NCBI GenBank assembly: GCA_021647785.1
Contig: JAKIUC010000002.1
Coordinates: 1-64,000 of the forward strand
Direction of reading: 5' to 3'
DNA from: Melioribacteraceae bacterium
Lineage (GTDB): Bacteria > Bacteroidota > Ignavibacteria > Ignavibacteriales > Melioribacteraceae
Length of the DNA stretch: 64,000 nucleotides
A model generated the notes under the pieces. That model did no database searches, was not told the origin of the DNA, and saw nothing but the letters and a program-made list of their open reading frames with translations. A program made the position numbers and the translations under genes. Of this stretch, positions 35,749-45,190 are shown piece after piece; within the stretch, counting starts at the first letter, position 1; every line of letters starts with the position of its first letter.

Positions 35749-36694
35749 AGATGCGAAAAAAATCTTGGAAGAATTAGGTCTTCCTAGAAAACAACAAAAC
35801 GAACGTTCAGCATTAACTTTATTGGCTTTATGTAATCTTAAAAAGAATAGTAAATGGAGTAATGCAAAGGCTGTTAGCATGTCTGTAATGGGTAATAAAG
35901 AAAATGCTAAGTATGAAGGTATAATGCGTTTTATTGCTGAGCATTACAATAAACAATATGCAGAGAATTCAAGAGAGACATTTAGAAGACAAACTCTTCA
36001 TCAATTTGTTCAAGCTGGTATTGTTAATCATAATCCGGAAAATCCTAACTTACCTACGAATAGCAAGGATAATCATTATCGTTTATCGCATGAAGCATTA
36101 AAAGTAATAAAAACATTTGGTTCGAAAAAATGGGAAAAGGAAATCCAACATTTTATAGAAGATGTTGGAATACTTAGAGAAAAATATAATAAGAAACGTG
36201 AACAAAGGAAAATCCCTTTAGTATTAAAAGATGGGACAAAACTTAGTTTTTCACCAGGTAAACATAATGAAGTACAGATTTCAATTATTGAAGAATTTGC
36301 TCCTCGTTTTGCACCTGGAAGCGTTTTGCTATATGTTGGAGATACAGTGAAAAAGAACCTTTATTTGGATAAAACCGGGCTTGAAAAGCTGAATGTTCCT
36401 ATTAACGAACACAGTAAATTACCAGATGTTGTCTTGTTTGACAGAAAACGCAATTGGTTATTTCTTGTTGAAGCAGTTACTTCTCACGGGCCTGTTTCTC
36501 CCAAAAGAATTGTTGAAATGGAAAAGCTATTAAAAAAATGCAAATCAGGAAAAATTTATGTTACAGCTTTTCCAGACTTCAAAGAATTCAAAAAGCATAC
36601 ACCTGAAATTGCATGGGAAACAGAAGTATGGGTTGTGGATTTTCCTGATCACATGATACATTTTAATGGTGATAAGTTTTTAGGACCAAGGTAA
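35735..36694 (+). CDS. BsuBI/PstI-like type II restriction endonuclease
   Basis: This endonuclease of about 319 residues has an N-terminal helical domain (NERSALTLLALCNL, then NAKYEGIMRFIAEHY and RRQTLHQFVQAGIV). The C-terminal catalytic domain has VLLYVGDTVKKNLYLDK, PDVVLFDRKRNWLFLVEAVT and SHGPVSPKRIVEM. This is the BsuBI/PstI family arrangement, whose known members cut CTGCAG. I chose the ATG at 35735 (MKKIEDAKK), overlapping the methyltransferase by 14 bases, over a TTG at 35717. The gene is intact. Whether it recognises CTGCAG is unknown; that hexamer is not rare in this window. Confidence 0.9.
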   Translation: MKKIEDAKKILEELGLPRKQQNERSALTLLALCNLKKNSKWSNAKAVSMSVMGNKENAKYEGIMRFIAEHYNKQYAENSRETFRRQTLHQFVQAGIVNHNPENPNLPTNSKDNHYRLSHEALKVIKTFGSKKWEKEIQHFIEDVGILREKYNKKREQRKIPLVLKDGTKLSFSPGKHNEVQISIIEEFAPRFAPGSVLLYVGDTVKKNLYLDKTGLEKLNVPINEHSKLPDVVLFDRKRNWLFLVEAVTSHGPVSPKRIVEMEKLLKKCKSGKIYVTAFPDFKEFKKHTPEIAWETEVWVVDFPDHMIHFNGDKFLGPR

Positions 36695-36704
36695 AACAAC
36701 GATT

Positions 36705-36768
36705 GCCTAATAAAAGCTATAAGCAATCCCGAAAAGCATCGGAACTGCTTATAGCAAGATTGTTAGAA
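36705..36768 (+). other. attC-like recombination site
   Basis: The site lies 10 bases after the endonuclease stop. It has GCCTAAT (36705-36711, one base off the RYYYAAC core) and a 4-base spacer. Then come GCTATAAGCA (36716-36725) with its exact inverse TGCTTATAGC (36746-36755), a 6-base spacer and GTTAGAA (36762-36768; last base off GTTRRRY). Inside, CCGA/TCGG (36729-36742) forms a terminal hairpin. Unpaired spacers, a paired inner box and a variable tip match the layout of folded attC sites; the length of 64 bases is also in range. Confidence 0.55.
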
Positions 36769-36864
36769 CATTGTGAACATGACACAATTATAAAAAAAAG
36801 ACAACATATATTTTATTATTTTAATGTTTTAATATTTTAGTAAATATTCATTTTGGAATTAACA

Positions 36865-39453
36865 ATGAAACCAATTTCCTATAACGACTTAAAATTTAAT
36901 AGTAACTGGTATTACGAAAATTTGAAAACAGGATGTTTTTACAAAAGCGGAATAATTCAGGATAAAGTGTTGTACTCTGATATTGGTGGAGTAATTGAAC
37001 TTTCTGATGTACAAAAAATTGATGAAATTTTAGAGCTAACCTATGCAGAAAGTAATATTCAAGATAAATCCTACATCCGTATTGTAGATTTTAGCAATCT
37101 TGATAAGATAACATTCAAAGGGCGTCAACACTATATTCATACAACAAAACGCTTAAACCTAAAATATAATAGCCAATCAATTGTAACGTATATCTGCACG
37201 GCAAATCACTGGTTAAAGGCAACATTAATATTTGCTGAAAAATTTCTAAACCAAAAGTTTATAGCTGTCTCGAATGTTGAAGAGGCTTTAGAGCATATTA
37301 ATGAAAGAAAAACTCTACAAGATATTGATGAAAATGAACAACTTGAAACTGAGGAAATTATTACAATCCGTAAAGCAGAAATAGATAAAATTCTGCAATT
37401 CACAAGTTCGGTTGTTTGGGGTGCAACTGATAACCAAATGGCTGATTATTCAATTCACGACCAAAGTCCACTTAGTGAGTTGTATCAAGCTATTAAGATA
37501 ATGGCTACTGATAAAGAGGAGAAACTAGAAGGAGAGAAAATTATTTCGGAAGAAAGAAATAAGAGCTTTCGTATGCAGAAAGTGTTAACAGATATCTCTT
37601 CACTATTTACAAAATTTGGAAATGTAGAACATAGCATAAATAAAGCCATTAGTTTATCTGGCGAATTTACAAATGTTAGTAGAGTTTATATTTTTGAAGA
37701 TTTTAATGATGGTAAGTTTACAAAAAACACATATGAATGGTGTAATAAAAACATTAAGCCAGAGATAGATAACCTTCGGGAAGTTCAATATAAAACGATA
37801 CCCTCCTATAAAAAAATATTTGATGAAAAAGGAGAATTGTACTCTGAAAATATATATGAATTACCACAAGATTTAATTGACTTGTTTGAACCACAAGAGA
37901 TTAAATCCCTTCTCTGTTTTCCACTATATGTTAAAAATCAATTTTTTGGGTTCATCGGTTTTGATGAATGTAAAAGGAACAGAAAGTGGAATACAAATGA
38001 GGTAGAACTTTTAAAAACAATTGCAAATATTATTTCATCCATATTTGAACAGAGAAAAATTGAAAATGAACTTAAAAAGAGTGAAAAATTTCTTCGTAAG
38101 ATGGCAGATAATTATCCTAATTCCTATATATCTATTATTGAGAAAGATTTTACAGTAAGTTTTGCTTCTGGGCAAACATTTAAAAAAATGAACATTGCTC
38201 CTGAATCATATATTGGATTATCATTAGAAGAAATTTATACAGACAAAGCAGCTTTTGTTAAAGAACAATACAAAAAAACTTTCAATGGTGAAGAAATATC
38301 TTTTGAACTCTTTATTAATAGTAAATATCAACAGCACAAAGTAATTCCATTCAATGCTGATGATGGTTCTATATCACGAATATTTGCTGTGGTTGAAAAT
38401 ATTACTGCAAAAAAAATGAGGGAGCAAGAAATTGAGCAATACCAAAATAACCTGGAAGAATTAGTAAATAAACGAACAAAAGAACTTATTAAATATCAGG
38501 AAAAACTTGAAGATATGGTGGAGGAGAGAACTCTCCAATTTCAGCTATCGGAAAAAAAACACCGCGAATTATTGGATAACTCCATTGATGCAATTATGCG
38601 ATTTGATAGAGAATATAGACATTTATATGTATCTCCGAGTATTATAGAACAATCAGGAATAAACCCAGAAAAGTTTATTGGGAAAACACACGAGGAGATG
38701 GATTTCCCAACAGAGTTAAATGAATTATGGCACAAAGCAATTAAAGAAGTGTTCGATTCAAAAAAGAAAAATAGGATTGAATTTCAACTTCCTGATGGTA
38801 AGTGGATAGATTGGGCACTGGCACCTGAATTTAACCCAGAAGGAGAAGTTATTTCTGTTCTTACCTCTGCACGTGATATTACAGAGAATCATTTATTTAG
38901 AGCCAAATTAAGTGAAAATATGGAACGCTACCGTGCATTATTTAATAGTGGTAGTGATGCAATTTTTGTGAATCAATATATATCGGATAACAAGCTTGGT
39001 ACGTTCATAGAAGTTAATGATGTTGCATGCAAAATGTTAGGATACACAAGAGAAGAACTATTAGAGATGGCGAATGAAGATATTTCTTCAATGGATTCGG
39101 GAGAATTTAATAAAATAATTAAAGAACTAAACAATCTTAAACATGTAATTTTTGAAACAATTCTTGTAAAAAAAGATGGAAGTAAAATTGATGCAGAGGT
39201 AAACTCTCACTTATTTACATTAAATAATGCACCAACAATGTTATGTATTGCCCGTAATATTACAGAGCGTAAAAAAGATGAAAAACTACTTCGTATAAAA
39301 AATAAAGAGTTGGAGATGTTCAACGAATCGATGCTTAACCGCGAAATGCGCGTAATTGAATTAAAGGAAGAAGTAAATAAGTTAGCTGAAAAATTGAAGG
39401 AAGAACCACCATATCCACCTATTTGGAATAAGGATAGAGGAACAGATGTTTAA
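36865..39453 (+). CDS. PAS/GAF multi-sensor protein without kinase domain
   Basis: This protein of 862 residues has an unusual N-terminal alpha/beta region (about 1-145, with IRIVDFSNLDKI and VSNVEEALEHI, loosely STAS-like). A linker, a GAF domain (about 230-395), a PAS domain (about 400-515), a coiled coil (about 515-560) and two more PAS domains (about 560-685 and 690-810) follow. A second coiled coil is at the end. There is no HisKA, HATPase or receiver. The stop overlaps the next hybrid kinase by 8 bases, which suggests that it works with that kinase. I prefer ATG 36865 to the TTG at 36853. No strong ribosome-binding site is present. Confidence 0.85.
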   Translation: MKPISYNDLKFNSNWYYENLKTGCFYKSGIIQDKVLYSDIGGVIELSDVQKIDEILELTYAESNIQDKSYIRIVDFSNLDKITFKGRQHYIHTTKRLNLKYNSQSIVTYICTANHWLKATLIFAEKFLNQKFIAVSNVEEALEHINERKTLQDIDENEQLETEEIITIRKAEIDKILQFTSSVVWGATDNQMADYSIHDQSPLSELYQAIKIMATDKEEKLEGEKIISEERNKSFRMQKVLTDISSLFTKFGNVEHSINKAISLSGEFTNVSRVYIFEDFNDGKFTKNTYEWCNKNIKPEIDNLREVQYKTIPSYKKIFDEKGELYSENIYELPQDLIDLFEPQEIKSLLCFPLYVKNQFFGFIGFDECKRNRKWNTNEVELLKTIANIISSIFEQRKIENELKKSEKFLRKMADNYPNSYISIIEKDFTVSFASGQTFKKMNIAPESYIGLSLEEIYTDKAAFVKEQYKKTFNGEEISFELFINSKYQQHKVIPFNADDGSISRIFAVVENITAKKMREQEIEQYQNNLEELVNKRTKELIKYQEKLEDMVEERTLQFQLSEKKHRELLDNSIDAIMRFDREYRHLYVSPSIIEQSGINPEKFIGKTHEEMDFPTELNELWHKAIKEVFDSKKKNRIEFQLPDGKWIDWALAPEFNPEGEVISVLTSARDITENHLFRAKLSENMERYRALFNSGSDAIFVNQYISDNKLGTFIEVNDVACKMLGYTREELLEMANEDISSMDSGEFNKIIKELNNLKHVIFETILVKKDGSKIDAEVNSHLFTLNNAPTMLCIARNITERKKDEKLLRIKNKELEMFNESMLNREMRVIELKEEVNKLAEKLKEEPPYPPIWNKDRGTDV

Positions 39454-42400
39454 TAAAAGAACAACCAAAAAAAATAGAGTAGAAAATAGAATTTACTCTA
39501 AGTATTTAAAACTTCCTGATAAATTAATATTTTGGATTGAAGTTAGTGTTGCTTTTGTTTTTTTGTTTTTAATCTTTACTGCTACTACATTTTTTCTACA
39601 ACAGAATGAAAAAGAGATAAGAAAGGATAAAGTAAAAGTTCTAAGTTCGGTGCTTAATACAACCCATAATATTGCAAAGAATTTTCAAGATAGAAATATG
39701 AATGATGCCAAACAATGGGCTGCAAATGCAAAAGTAATTGAAAGTACTGAAAATCTGTTAAAATTAGATAGCGATTATAATACTCTTATTTCTGCCCCTC
39801 CTCTTAAAGAACTTCGCAAATTCCTTAATCCGTTATTAAACCAATATAACTATTCAGGATTTTTTATTATCTCACCAAACTATATAAGTCTTGCTTCAAT
39901 GCGAGATGAAAATATTGGAACTATTAATTTAATTGCAAGAGAGAAAAAAAATCGTTTAAAAAAGGTATTTAAGGGGGAGGCTCAATTTATTCCAACAATG
40001 CACTCCGATGTACCACTGCTTGACAAGACTGGGAAACTGGTAGATGAATGCCCTACTATGTTTGTGGTTGTACCTATAAAAAATAAGACTGGGGAAGTTA
40101 TTGCAGCACTTAGTATTCGGCTTGATCCCTTCGAAGTATTTTCAGAAATAATGAAATCAGGAATAGTTGGCAGAACGGGGGAGACATATATTTTTAATGA
40201 TGATGGTATATTACTATCTGAAAGTAGATTTGAGGAACAATTACGTGATATTAAACTTTTTAATAACATACATACAATAGAAATTCGTAACCCTCAAGTA
40301 AATTTAATTAATGGTGAAATACCACCATTACCGAGGAGTGAACAGCCTTTAACATATATGGCTCAAAATGCTATGCACAATCCCCCAGGCTATAGCACTA
40401 CTGCGTATCGCGATTACCGAGGTGTACCTGTAATTGGCACATGGTTATGGAATTTTGACTTAGGTATTGGAATTTGTACTGAGATTGATGAATCGGAAGT
40501 ATTAGAGGTGTTCAACGCTTCGCGAATGCTTATCTACACTCTCTTTGGAATATCTGTAGTTATTACTTTTTTCTTTTTTATTATAATGAATATAAAACAC
40601 CAACGTGCTACTCGGGTACTAACACAAAACCAGCAATATTTTAGTACTATATTGAACAAAGCATCAAGTGGTATTATTACTTTGAATAACAATGGTATTA
40701 TTAAAACTTTCAACTCTAAAGCAGAAGAAATTTTTGGATACTCAGGAAATGAAGTTTTTGAAAAAGATTTTTCATTTTTATTCACTAATTCTGATACAGA
40801 GGATTTTTTCCAGAATTGTTTTAATAACAATAACTCACTAATCAATAATTTAGAGAAAGAATATATTGGTTTAAAAAAAGATGGAGCAAGTTTTCCGATT
40901 AGCCTTGAAATTACTAAAACAGTATTTGATGGAAGTATAGTATTTATTGCTACTACTGATGACCTTACAGAGAGCAAACTTGTAGAGGATAAACTGAAAA
41001 AACAAGCGGATGATTTAGGAAAATATAACCAGGAACTTGAAAAATCTCGTATAGCTGCATTAAGTATTTTGCAGGATGTTAATCTGGAAAAAAGTAAAGC
41101 AGAAAAAGCTCTTTCCGATTTGGAAAAATCGACTCTGGAATTTAAAAAGCTATCACTTGCTATTGAACATGCCGAAGTAACAGTTATGATTACAAAACCT
41201 GATGGTGAAATTGAATATGTAAATCCATACTTTTATAAAAGCACTGGATATTCTTATGAAGAAGTTATAGGTAATAACCCAAGAATATTCAAATCAGGAA
41301 ATATCCCAAAAGAAGTATATAGTGATATGTGGAAAACCCTTACCGCAGGTAAAATATGGAAAGGAGAGATACAGAACAAAAAGAAGAATGGTGAATTGCA
41401 TTGGGAAAGCACAACAATATCACCCGTTTTGGATAGTTCTGGAGAAATATCATACTTTATTGCAGTTAGAGAAGATATTACTAAGAAGAAAGAACTAAAT
41501 TCAAATCTATTAATAGCAAAGCAAGAGGCAGAAAAAGCTACGGAAGCAAAAAGCAGGTTCCTTGCCACTATGTCGCACGAAATAAGAACCCCAATGAATG
41601 CGATTATAGGACTCTCTTATTTAGCTCTTAATACTCCATTAGACCCGAAACAATTGGATTATTTAACTAAAATAGATAGTTCGGCGAGATCGCTATTAAA
41701 AATTATTAATAGTATCCTAGATTTTTCTAAAATTGAAGCCGGAGAACTCTTAATTGAAAACATTAGCTTTAATTTAGAAAGTGTATTAGACACTGTTTCA
41801 AATTTTATTTCTTTTAAGGCTTACGAAAAAGGGCTTGAATTTATTATTTCGGTTGCTGATAATGTTCCCTTAAGTCTAATTGGCGATCCGCTCAGATTAG
41901 GACAAATACTAACTAATTTTTGCAACAATGCTGTAAAATTTACTAACAAAGGGGAAATTATTCTTAAAATATCTTCTGTTTTAGAAGATGAAAAAAATGT
42001 GGAATTATTATTTGAAATAAAAGATACAGGGATTGGAATAAAAGAGGAGGAAAAGGATAACCTATTTAAAGCATTTCACCAGGGAGATATTTCAACAACA
42101 AGAAATTATGGTGGTACCGGTTTAGGATTAGTAATTACCGAAAATCTGGCAAAATTAATGAATGGGAACACATGGTTTAAAAGTGAAGAAAATAAAGGGT
42201 CAACTTTTTATTATTCAGGTAAATTTGAAAAACAAAAAAACCAAAAGAAGAAAAGTAAAGCTCCATTTAAGGAATTAGAAGGGTTGCAAGTTTTACACTG
42301 CGATAGCTCTGACCCTTCCTATGAATTGTGTAAAGAAAAATTAGGATATTTTTCTTTTAATGTAACCTCGCTTAAATCATTAAATGAAATTATTGCAGAG

Positions 42401-43735
42401 GTTGACAAATCAGATGAAAATAAATTTAAATTGCTGATTATTGATTGGAGAACAATAAAACTAAGTGGTATCGATACCTTCCTAAAAATCAGAGAAAAAT
42501 ACTTTTTAGAAACTCCAATAATTATACTTGCAACAGTAACCGATATGAAGTATATGGAATTATTTATTGGTGAATTTGAAAATGTTTCCATTCTCTTAAA
42601 ACCAGTTTTACCCTCTTCGTTATATAACAAGGTAATGGATATTTTTGGAAAATTAGGAACAAGAACTATAGTTATATCAGACAAAAAAAATATATTTCAA
42701 AAACAATTAGAAAAAATTAGAGGTGCGGTGATACTTGTTGCAGAAGATAATGAGATAAATCAGCAAGTTACTATTGAAATGTTTGAAGCAATTGATATTA
42801 AAGTGGAAATAGCTGAAAATGGTTTGAAAGCAGTGGAGATGGTTAGTAATTCTGGTTTACCTTCTAAGTACTCACTAATATTGATGGATATTCAAATGCC
42901 AGAAATGGATGGTTTTGAAGCAACTCATCAGATTAAAAAATTAGAGAATTATAAATCAATTCCTATTGTTGCCATGACAGCAGATGCAATGACTGCTGTT
43001 AAAGAAAAATGTTTTGAAGTAGGTATGGTAGATTATTTAACAAAACCAATAGAACCTGAAAGAGTGTTAGAGACATTGGTTAAATGGATTAAGCCTAATA
43101 AAACTGAAACAAATTATAAAACAGAACCTAACTATAACAAGAAAAAAAATGAAGACAGAATGGAAGTAGAATTACCAGCGATTGATGGTATTAATGTGAA
43201 CGATGGTTTAAGGTACGTTGGTGGAGATAAGAAACTTTTGATAAATCTTCTTGAAAAGTTTCTTAACAATAGTGATTTTGAAAAGAAAATGAACAAAGCA
43301 TTGGAAGAGGGTGATAGAGAACTTGCTATTAGGTTAATTCATACATTAAAAGGAAATGCAGGTCTTCTAGGAATGAATGAATTAAAAGAGGTAACAGATA
43401 GTGCACAAAATGCATTATTAAAAGATAAGAATTTGGATGTTGGAAAATTTATAAATGGAATATTAGTTAAACTTTCACCTATCTTAAATGCTTTAAAGTT
43501 ATTATTTGTTAAAGAAGAAGAGAAGTATTCTATAAAGTATATAGAAGATGTAGAAGATAAATTAAATGAGTTAAAATCTCTTTTAGAATTACACGATTCA
43601 GATGCAATTGAATTAGTTAATGATATTGGTTCTATTATTGGTTTTGAAAATGAGATGGTGGAACTGAAAAAAACTATAGAAAACTACCAATTTGAAAAGG
43701 GTTTAGAAATATTATTAAGAATAAAAAATTATTAA
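39446..43735 (+). CDS. Hybrid sensor histidine kinase with Cache, PAS, two receivers and HPt
   Basis: This 1429-residue phosphorelay protein has two membrane helices (about 30-52 and 358-380) flanking a Cache-like periplasmic sensor. Two PAS domains follow (about 395-510 and 560-685). HisKA (ATMSHEIRTPMNAI, histidine near 710) and HATPase (GGTGLGLVITE) come next. A divergent receiver (about 945-1065, LLIIDWRTIK) precedes a typical receiver (VAEDNEINQQ, LILMDIQMPEMDG, aspartate near 1147). A C-terminal HPt domain follows (RLIHTLKGNAGLLG, histidine near 1298). All relay steps are thus in one chain. It overlaps the upstream PAS-only gene by 8 bases and is 13 bases before the next receiver-kinase gene. 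Confidence 0.94.
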   Translation: MFNKRTTKKNRVENRIYSKYLKLPDKLIFWIEVSVAFVFLFLIFTATTFFLQQNEKEIRKDKVKVLSSVLNTTHNIAKNFQDRNMNDAKQWAANAKVIESTENLLKLDSDYNTLISAPPLKELRKFLNPLLNQYNYSGFFIISPNYISLASMRDENIGTINLIAREKKNRLKKVFKGEAQFIPTMHSDVPLLDKTGKLVDECPTMFVVVPIKNKTGEVIAALSIRLDPFEVFSEIMKSGIVGRTGETYIFNDDGILLSESRFEEQLRDIKLFNNIHTIEIRNPQVNLINGEIPPLPRSEQPLTYMAQNAMHNPPGYSTTAYRDYRGVPVIGTWLWNFDLGIGICTEIDESEVLEVFNASRMLIYTLFGISVVITFFFFIIMNIKHQRATRVLTQNQQYFSTILNKASSGIITLNNNGIIKTFNSKAEEIFGYSGNEVFEKDFSFLFTNSDTEDFFQNCFNNNNSLINNLEKEYIGLKKDGASFPISLEITKTVFDGSIVFIATTDDLTESKLVEDKLKKQADDLGKYNQELEKSRIAALSILQDVNLEKSKAEKALSDLEKSTLEFKKLSLAIEHAEVTVMITKPDGEIEYVNPYFYKSTGYSYEEVIGNNPRIFKSGNIPKEVYSDMWKTLTAGKIWKGEIQNKKKNGELHWESTTISPVLDSSGEISYFIAVREDITKKKELNSNLLIAKQEAEKATEAKSRFLATMSHEIRTPMNAIIGLSYLALNTPLDPKQLDYLTKIDSSARSLLKIINSILDFSKIEAGELLIENISFNLESVLDTVSNFISFKAYEKGLEFIISVADNVPLSLIGDPLRLGQILTNFCNNAVKFTNKGEIILKISSVLEDEKNVELLFEIKDTGIGIKEEEKDNLFKAFHQGDISTTRNYGGTGLGLVITENLAKLMNGNTWFKSEENKGSTFYYSGKFEKQKNQKKKSKAPFKELEGLQVLHCDSSDPSYELCKEKLGYFSFNVTSLKSLNEIIAEVDKSDENKFKLLIIDWRTIKLSGIDTFLKIREKYFLETPIIILATVTDMKYMELFIGEFENVSILLKPVLPSSLYNKVMDIFGKLGTRTIVISDKKNIFQKQLEKIRGAVILVAEDNEINQQVTIEMFEAIDIKVEIAENGLKAVEMVSNSGLPSKYSLILMDIQMPEMDGFEATHQIKKLENYKSIPIVAMTADAMTAVKEKCFEVGMVDYLTKPIEPERVLETLVKWIKPNKTETNYKTEPNYNKKKNEDRMEVELPAIDGINVNDGLRYVGGDKKLLINLLEKFLNNSDFEKKMNKALEEGDRELAIRLIHTLKGNAGLLGMNELKEVTDSAQNALLKDKNLDVGKFINGILVKLSPILNALKLLFVKEEEKYSIKYIEDVEDKLNELKSLLELHDSDAIELVNDIGSIIGFENEMVELKKTIENYQFEKGLEILLRIKNY

Positions 43736-43748
43736 TGAGGAATAAGTA

Positions 43749-44933
43749 ATGGAGAGAACAGTTGAAAGGATTCTTATAGTTGATGATACTCCTGAAAATT
43801 TAGATGTACTAAGGGGTTTATTAGTAAATTATAAAAAGAGCATTGCTATAAACGGAATTGAAGCTTTGAATTTGGCACAATGTAATAATAAGCCAGATTT
43901 AATTTTATTAGATATAATGATGCCTGAAATGGATGGATATGAAACTTGTAAAAAATTAAAAGAAATTAGTTGTACAAAAGATATACCTGTAATTTTTATG
44001 ACTGCCCTAAGTGAAACTGTTGATAAATTAAAAGGATTTGAAATAGGAGCTGTTGATTATATAACAAAACCTTTTGAGCCTGAAGAACTTTTAAAACGTA
44101 TTGAAACACATTTGAAAATTGCAAGACTTCAAAAAGAATTAGAAAACCATAATGCTTTATTAGAACAAAAAGTAAATGAAAGAACGGCAGAACTGCAGAA
44201 AAGTAACGAGGAATTAATAATTGCAAAAGAACAGGCTGAAGCATCCGACAAATTAAAAGGAGAATTTCTCGCTCAGATTTCACACGAAGTTCGTACACCA
44301 ATAAATATTATGGTTAGTTATGCTTCCCTTTTACAAAGTGATTTAACTAGTGAGGCTGATGAGGATATAGTTTTAGGACTTAATTCAATTAATAAAGCTG
44401 GTAAAAGACTTGTGCGTACTATGGATTTAATTATACATCTTTCAGAAATTCAAGCTGGTAGTTACCAACCAGATTTAATTGAATTAGATTTAAATTTAGA
44501 TGTTTTATCTGAAATTTCTTTTTCTTTCAAAGAAATAGCTCAAAATAAAAATTTAGATTTTATAATGAAAATTGAGACGGATGGTTCTAAACTTATCGCA
44601 GATAAGTTTTCAGTAACTCAAATATTTACTCAGTTAGTAGAAAATGCTATTGTATATACTGAGTCTGGAAGTATCAATATAAAATTACAGAAAAATGCAG
44701 ACGGAAAACTATTTGTTGAAATAATTGACACGGGAATTGGTATCTCAGAAGATTTTTTGCCAAATATTTTTGATGCTTTCTCTCAAGAAGAAACGGGATA
44801 TACACGTGCGTATGATGGAAATGGAATTGGTTTAGCTTTAGTTAAGGAGTACTGCAAACTAAATAATGCAATAGTTGAAGTTGAAAGTGAGAAAGGGGTT
44901 GGCACTACTGTGCGAGTTATTTTCCAAAAGTAA
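43749..44933 (+). CDS. Receiver-histidine kinase
   Basis: This soluble protein of 394 residues has an N-terminal receiver domain (RILIVDDTPENLDVLRG, LILLDIMMPEMDG with the phospho-aspartate near residue 55, and a lysine in YITKPFEPEE). A coiled coil follows (about 128-165). HisKA (AQISHEVRTPINIMV, histidine near 178) and HATPase (DTGIGISEDF, then GNGIGLALVKEYC) complete it. It probably takes a phosphoryl group from the hybrid kinase upstream and passes it on. Its kinase half closely resembles that at 30723-33698, so the two are likely paralogues. Confidence 0.93.
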   Translation: MERTVERILIVDDTPENLDVLRGLLVNYKKSIAINGIEALNLAQCNNKPDLILLDIMMPEMDGYETCKKLKEISCTKDIPVIFMTALSETVDKLKGFEIGAVDYITKPFEPEELLKRIETHLKIARLQKELENHNALLEQKVNERTAELQKSNEELIIAKEQAEASDKLKGEFLAQISHEVRTPINIMVSYASLLQSDLTSEADEDIVLGLNSINKAGKRLVRTMDLIIHLSEIQAGSYQPDLIELDLNLDVLSEISFSFKEIAQNKNLDFIMKIETDGSKLIADKFSVTQIFTQLVENAIVYTESGSINIKLQKNADGKLFVEIIDTGIGISEDFLPNIFDAFSQEETGYTRAYDGNGIGLALVKEYCKLNNAIVEVESEKGVGTTVRVIFQK

Positions 44934-44990
44934 TTATTAGTGGCTAAATAATTATCAAGACTTTGAAATTGATAATAATGCTGCTATTTT

Positions 44991-45060
44991 GTCATTTATA
45001 GTCATTTATAGTCATTTATAGTCATTTATAGTCATTTATAGTCATTTATAGTCATTTATT
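44991..45060 (+). repeat. Seven tandem copies of a 10-base unit
   Basis: GTCATTTATA is repeated seven times without spacers; the last copy differs by one base. A short hairpin ATTATCAA/TTGATAAT (44951-44976) lies just before it. This is the gap between two signalling genes. Confidence 0.95.
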
Positions 45061-45098
45061 GCTCCATTGCTAAATTGTTGATAATAACTTGTAATAAC

Positions 45099-45162
45099 AA
45101 TAGAACAATGAGACAATAGAACAATGAGACAATAGAACAATGAGACAATAGAACAATGAAAC
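45099..45162 (+). repeat. Four tandem copies of a 16-base unit
   Basis: AATAGAACAATGAGAC is repeated four times; the last copy reads AAAC instead of AGAC at its end. The array stops 28 bases before the receiver-CheB start, so copy-number change would alter that gene's leader. Confidence 0.95.
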
Positions 45163-45190
45163 AAAAAAACAATTTACATTAGGGAAATAA

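Larger units (their letters stand above)
33727..36762 (+). mobile_element. Integron-cassette-like element carrying an R-M operon
   Basis: A 3.0-kb segment runs from the TT of GTTAGGC (33726-33732) to the G of GTTAGAA (36762-36768). It holds three same-direction genes (controller, methyltransferase, endonuclease) and ends with an attC-like fold. Cutting between G and TT at both core sites would release a circle with a matching pair GCCTAAT/GTTAGGC (6 of 7 complementary). It would leave an empty site G|TTAGAAC between two sensor-kinase genes. No integrase gene is in the window, so this would be a lone cassette at a secondary site. Confidence 0.5.

Noticed and set aside
44991-45162. CRISPR array
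   Set aside because: The repeats are 10 and 16 bases long and directly adjacent, with no spacers and no cas genes.
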